8,682 nt of DNA from JBEBXQ01 sp040391535 (GTDB taxonomy: Bacteria; Bacteroidota; Bacteroidia; Cytophagales; Spirosomataceae): NCBI GenBank assembly GCA_040391535.1, contig JBEBXQ010000165.1, positions 1 to 8,682 on the forward strand, written 5' to 3'. Under the pieces are notes generated by a model. That model made no database searches. It had not been told where the DNA came from and saw nothing but the letters and a program-made list of their open reading frames with translations. A program made the position numbers and the translations under genes. Of the stretch, positions 7,366 to 8,682 are shown piece by piece (position 1 is the first letter of the stretch; every line of letters starts with the position of its first letter).

Positions 7366-7694
7366 GTTTAAAATGAAAAAACTTATTTAATAATTATCCC
7401 GTAGCAATAATAACTGTAAAGAAACCAAAGCCGAAAAATAGTAGATCAGCTACCCGGATAATAGACTAACCGACGAGAGCCGGGATGTTTCTGCCGGAAA
7501 ATACAGCCGTACAGAAGTTATTAACTGAGATGATACAGACTGACGAATCCGGTATATTTCTGAAGAAAGACCAGGATTCCGAAAGTAAAGGGAATGTTAT
7601 CATTTGGAGAAAGAGGTTTGAAAACAGGTAAATACACTTATTGTATTTCTTTAACCTCTGAAACACGATCCTTTTGCTGAAACGATTTTAGAAA
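7366..7694. other. Divergent intergenic region, mainly regulatory
   Basis: This 329-bp gap lies between two divergently transcribed genes for exported proteins and should hold both promoters. A TTTG at 7617-7620 and a TATTTCTT at 7644-7651 precede the phosphoesterase gene, but their spacing and bases fit the Bacteroidota consensus poorly, so no promoter is called. One weak short ORF lies within it (7485-7631). Confidence 0.45.
7485..7631 (+). CDS. Possible small ORF of 48 codons (speculative)
   Basis: ATG at 7485, stop TAA at 7629-7631. The product begins MFLPENTAVQKLLTEMIQTD and ends GNVIIWRKRFENR. It is rich in charged residues, with a plausible amphipathic helix at 7-18, and its codon choice looks like that of neighbouring genes. 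There is no signal peptide or recognised domain. The upstream in-frame stop is at 7467-7469, and CGAGAGCCGGG before the start is not a convincing ribosome site. The opposite strand is also open here (7466-7666), but its product looks less protein-like. It could equally be chance or the leftover of a decayed gene. Confidence 0.2.
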   Translation: MFLPENTAVQKLLTEMIQTDESGIFLKKDQDSESKGNVIIWRKRFENR

Positions 7695-8639
7695 ATGAAA
7701 TACAGGCTTACCTCCCTTTTCTCTTTGCTGATCAGTCTTGTTGTTTACACCAGCTCAGCACAAAAATTCACTCTTCCGGTTTTACCTGATACCCAGCATG
7801 AGGTCGGTTCAAAACCTGAAATGTTTTTCAGTCAGATCGACTGGCTGATCAGAGAAAAAGACAAGCTGAAAATTCCGATGGTGCTGCACGTAGGGGATGT
7901 AGTGCAGCTGGATCATTTTAACGAATGGGAAATAGCCAGCGAAGGGTTTGATAAACTGGATGCACAGCATATTCCTTATGTAATTGCGGTGGGTAATCAT
8001 GATACGGATATTTATGGTCCCGATGCCAAAACAGATCCCAATCCTAACCTCGATCAACGGATCAGGAACACGGATAAATATAACAGCTACTTTCCGTCGC
8101 AACGTTTTTCTCATCAGAGAGGCCGCTTTGAGGCTGGTAAAAGCGATAATGCTTACTATACTTTTCGTGCCGGAGGTATCAACTGGCTGGTCGTTTCACT
8201 GGAATTTTGCCCCCGACTGGCCGCTATTCACTGGGCAGGTGATGTAATTAAGTCTTATCCGAAACACAATGTGATTGTCCTGACACATTATTACCTGACA
8301 TCCAAAGGAGATATCGGTCAGCAGCTGGGGAAGTACGGTGATTTTACGCCACAGGTACTGTTTGATAAGCTGATTAAGAAGTATGCCAATATCCGGTTTG
8401 TTTTAAGCGGACACGTCACTACTTCGGCGTTGAAGGTCGATCAGGGAGAACATGGCAACAAAATATATCAGGTATTACAGGATTACCAGGGAGAGGATTT
8501 TGGGGGAGGTTACATACGGCTATTTGATTTCGATCTGGAAAAAGGAACTGTTGAAGCCAGGATGTATTCACCGTATTATAACAAAACCAAAGAAGACGAA
8601 TCCAGGTTTAAATTGGAAGGAATAGAATTCATAAAATAA
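7695..8639 (+). CDS. Secreted calcineurin-like metallophosphoesterase
   Basis: A 314-residue exported protein. Signal peptide: basic MKYR, hydrophobic core at 7-18, likely cleavage after SSA at 22. Metal-site motifs of the calcineurin-like fold appear in order: D32-T-Q34 (PDTQ), G67-D68 (HVGDVV), GNHD at 100-103, H198 (LTHYYL) and GH at 239-240 (SGHVTTS). The fold binds two metal ions and cleaves phosphate esters; the substrate here is unknown. Two positions differ from the classical set: DxQ replaces DxH, and the usual second histidine of GHxH is T242. Both variants occur, as I recall, in a subgroup of secreted bacterial members that share a following GN-[KT]-[IV]-Y stretch (GNKIYQ, 255-260), so the enzyme need not be dead. 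The mature protein is periplasmic or secreted. It is a single gene, with no phosphate-starvation or polysaccharide genes beside it. Confidence 0.92.
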   Translation: MKYRLTSLFSLLISLVVYTSSAQKFTLPVLPDTQHEVGSKPEMFFSQIDWLIREKDKLKIPMVLHVGDVVQLDHFNEWEIASEGFDKLDAQHIPYVIAVGNHDTDIYGPDAKTDPNPNLDQRIRNTDKYNSYFPSQRFSHQRGRFEAGKSDNAYYTFRAGGINWLVVSLEFCPRLAAIHWAGDVIKSYPKHNVIVLTHYYLTSKGDIGQQLGKYGDFTPQVLFDKLIKKYANIRFVLSGHVTTSALKVDQGEHGNKIYQVLQDYQGEDFGGGYIRLFDFDLEKGTVEARMYSPYYNKTKEDESRFKLEGIEFIK

Positions 8640-8646
8640 TAATGAA

Positions 8647-8670
8647 TCGGGATGTTTTTAAACATTCCGA
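8647..8670 (+). terminator. Small hairpin just after the phosphoesterase gene
   Basis: TCGGGATGTTT (8647-8657) pairs with AAACATTCCGA (8660-8670), 11 bp with one G-T pair, around a very small loop of T residues. It begins 8 bp past the stop codon. The tail (AAGGGATAG) has no T-tract, so a terminator is only a positional guess. Confidence 0.33.
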
Positions 8671-8682
8671 AAGGGATAGAAT

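Overview
The window looks like a piece of a Bacteroidota chromosome, most likely Chitinophagaceae or a relative (inference). The reasons are a CstA, a large two-module FtsX-type permease and small secreted proteins of styles familiar from that phylum, together with A/T-rich start regions that lack strong Shine-Dalgarno sequences. No tRNA, rRNA, transposase, integrase or CRISPR array was seen.

Layout. (1) Positions 1-1434, minus strand: an AAA+ (STAND-like, ATPase_2/DUF234 type) ATPase with a C-terminal PD-(D/E)XK nuclease-like domain. Directly before its start codon lies an A/T-rich block (1447-1552) made of two 53-bp units. Each unit carries inverted ACGCCAAAA/TTTTGGCGT arms, and these are the most unusual non-coding signal in the window. 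(2) 1553-1929: no convincing gene, but a good intrinsic terminator (about 1852-1892) for the next gene. (3) 1930-3771, minus strand: complete CstA, a peptide/pyruvate-type transporter. (4) 3772-4049: a short divergent-looking gap holding a 19-bp G/C-rich palindrome and a perfect 14-bp hairpin. (5) 4050-5552, plus strand: the C-terminal part of an FtsX/MacB-like ABC permease. The reading frame is intact but roughly the first 300 residues of the normal protein are missing, so it is probably a truncated gene. (6) 5692-6435, plus strand: an ankyrin-repeat protein. (7) 6555-6767 and 6895-7365, minus strand: a two-helix membrane protein and a small secreted protein of unknown function, separated by a strong stem-loop. 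(8) 7366-7694: mostly non-coding, with one weak candidate 48-residue ORF. (9) 7695-8639, plus strand: a secreted calcineurin-like metallophosphoesterase, followed by a small hairpin.

The genes do not form an obvious single pathway or operon. Strands alternate and gaps are large, so each gene or pair is probably transcribed separately. The two places most worth follow-up are the ATPase with its private repeat block and the cstA/truncated permease junction, where two palindromes and a gene breakpoint sit within about 175 bp.
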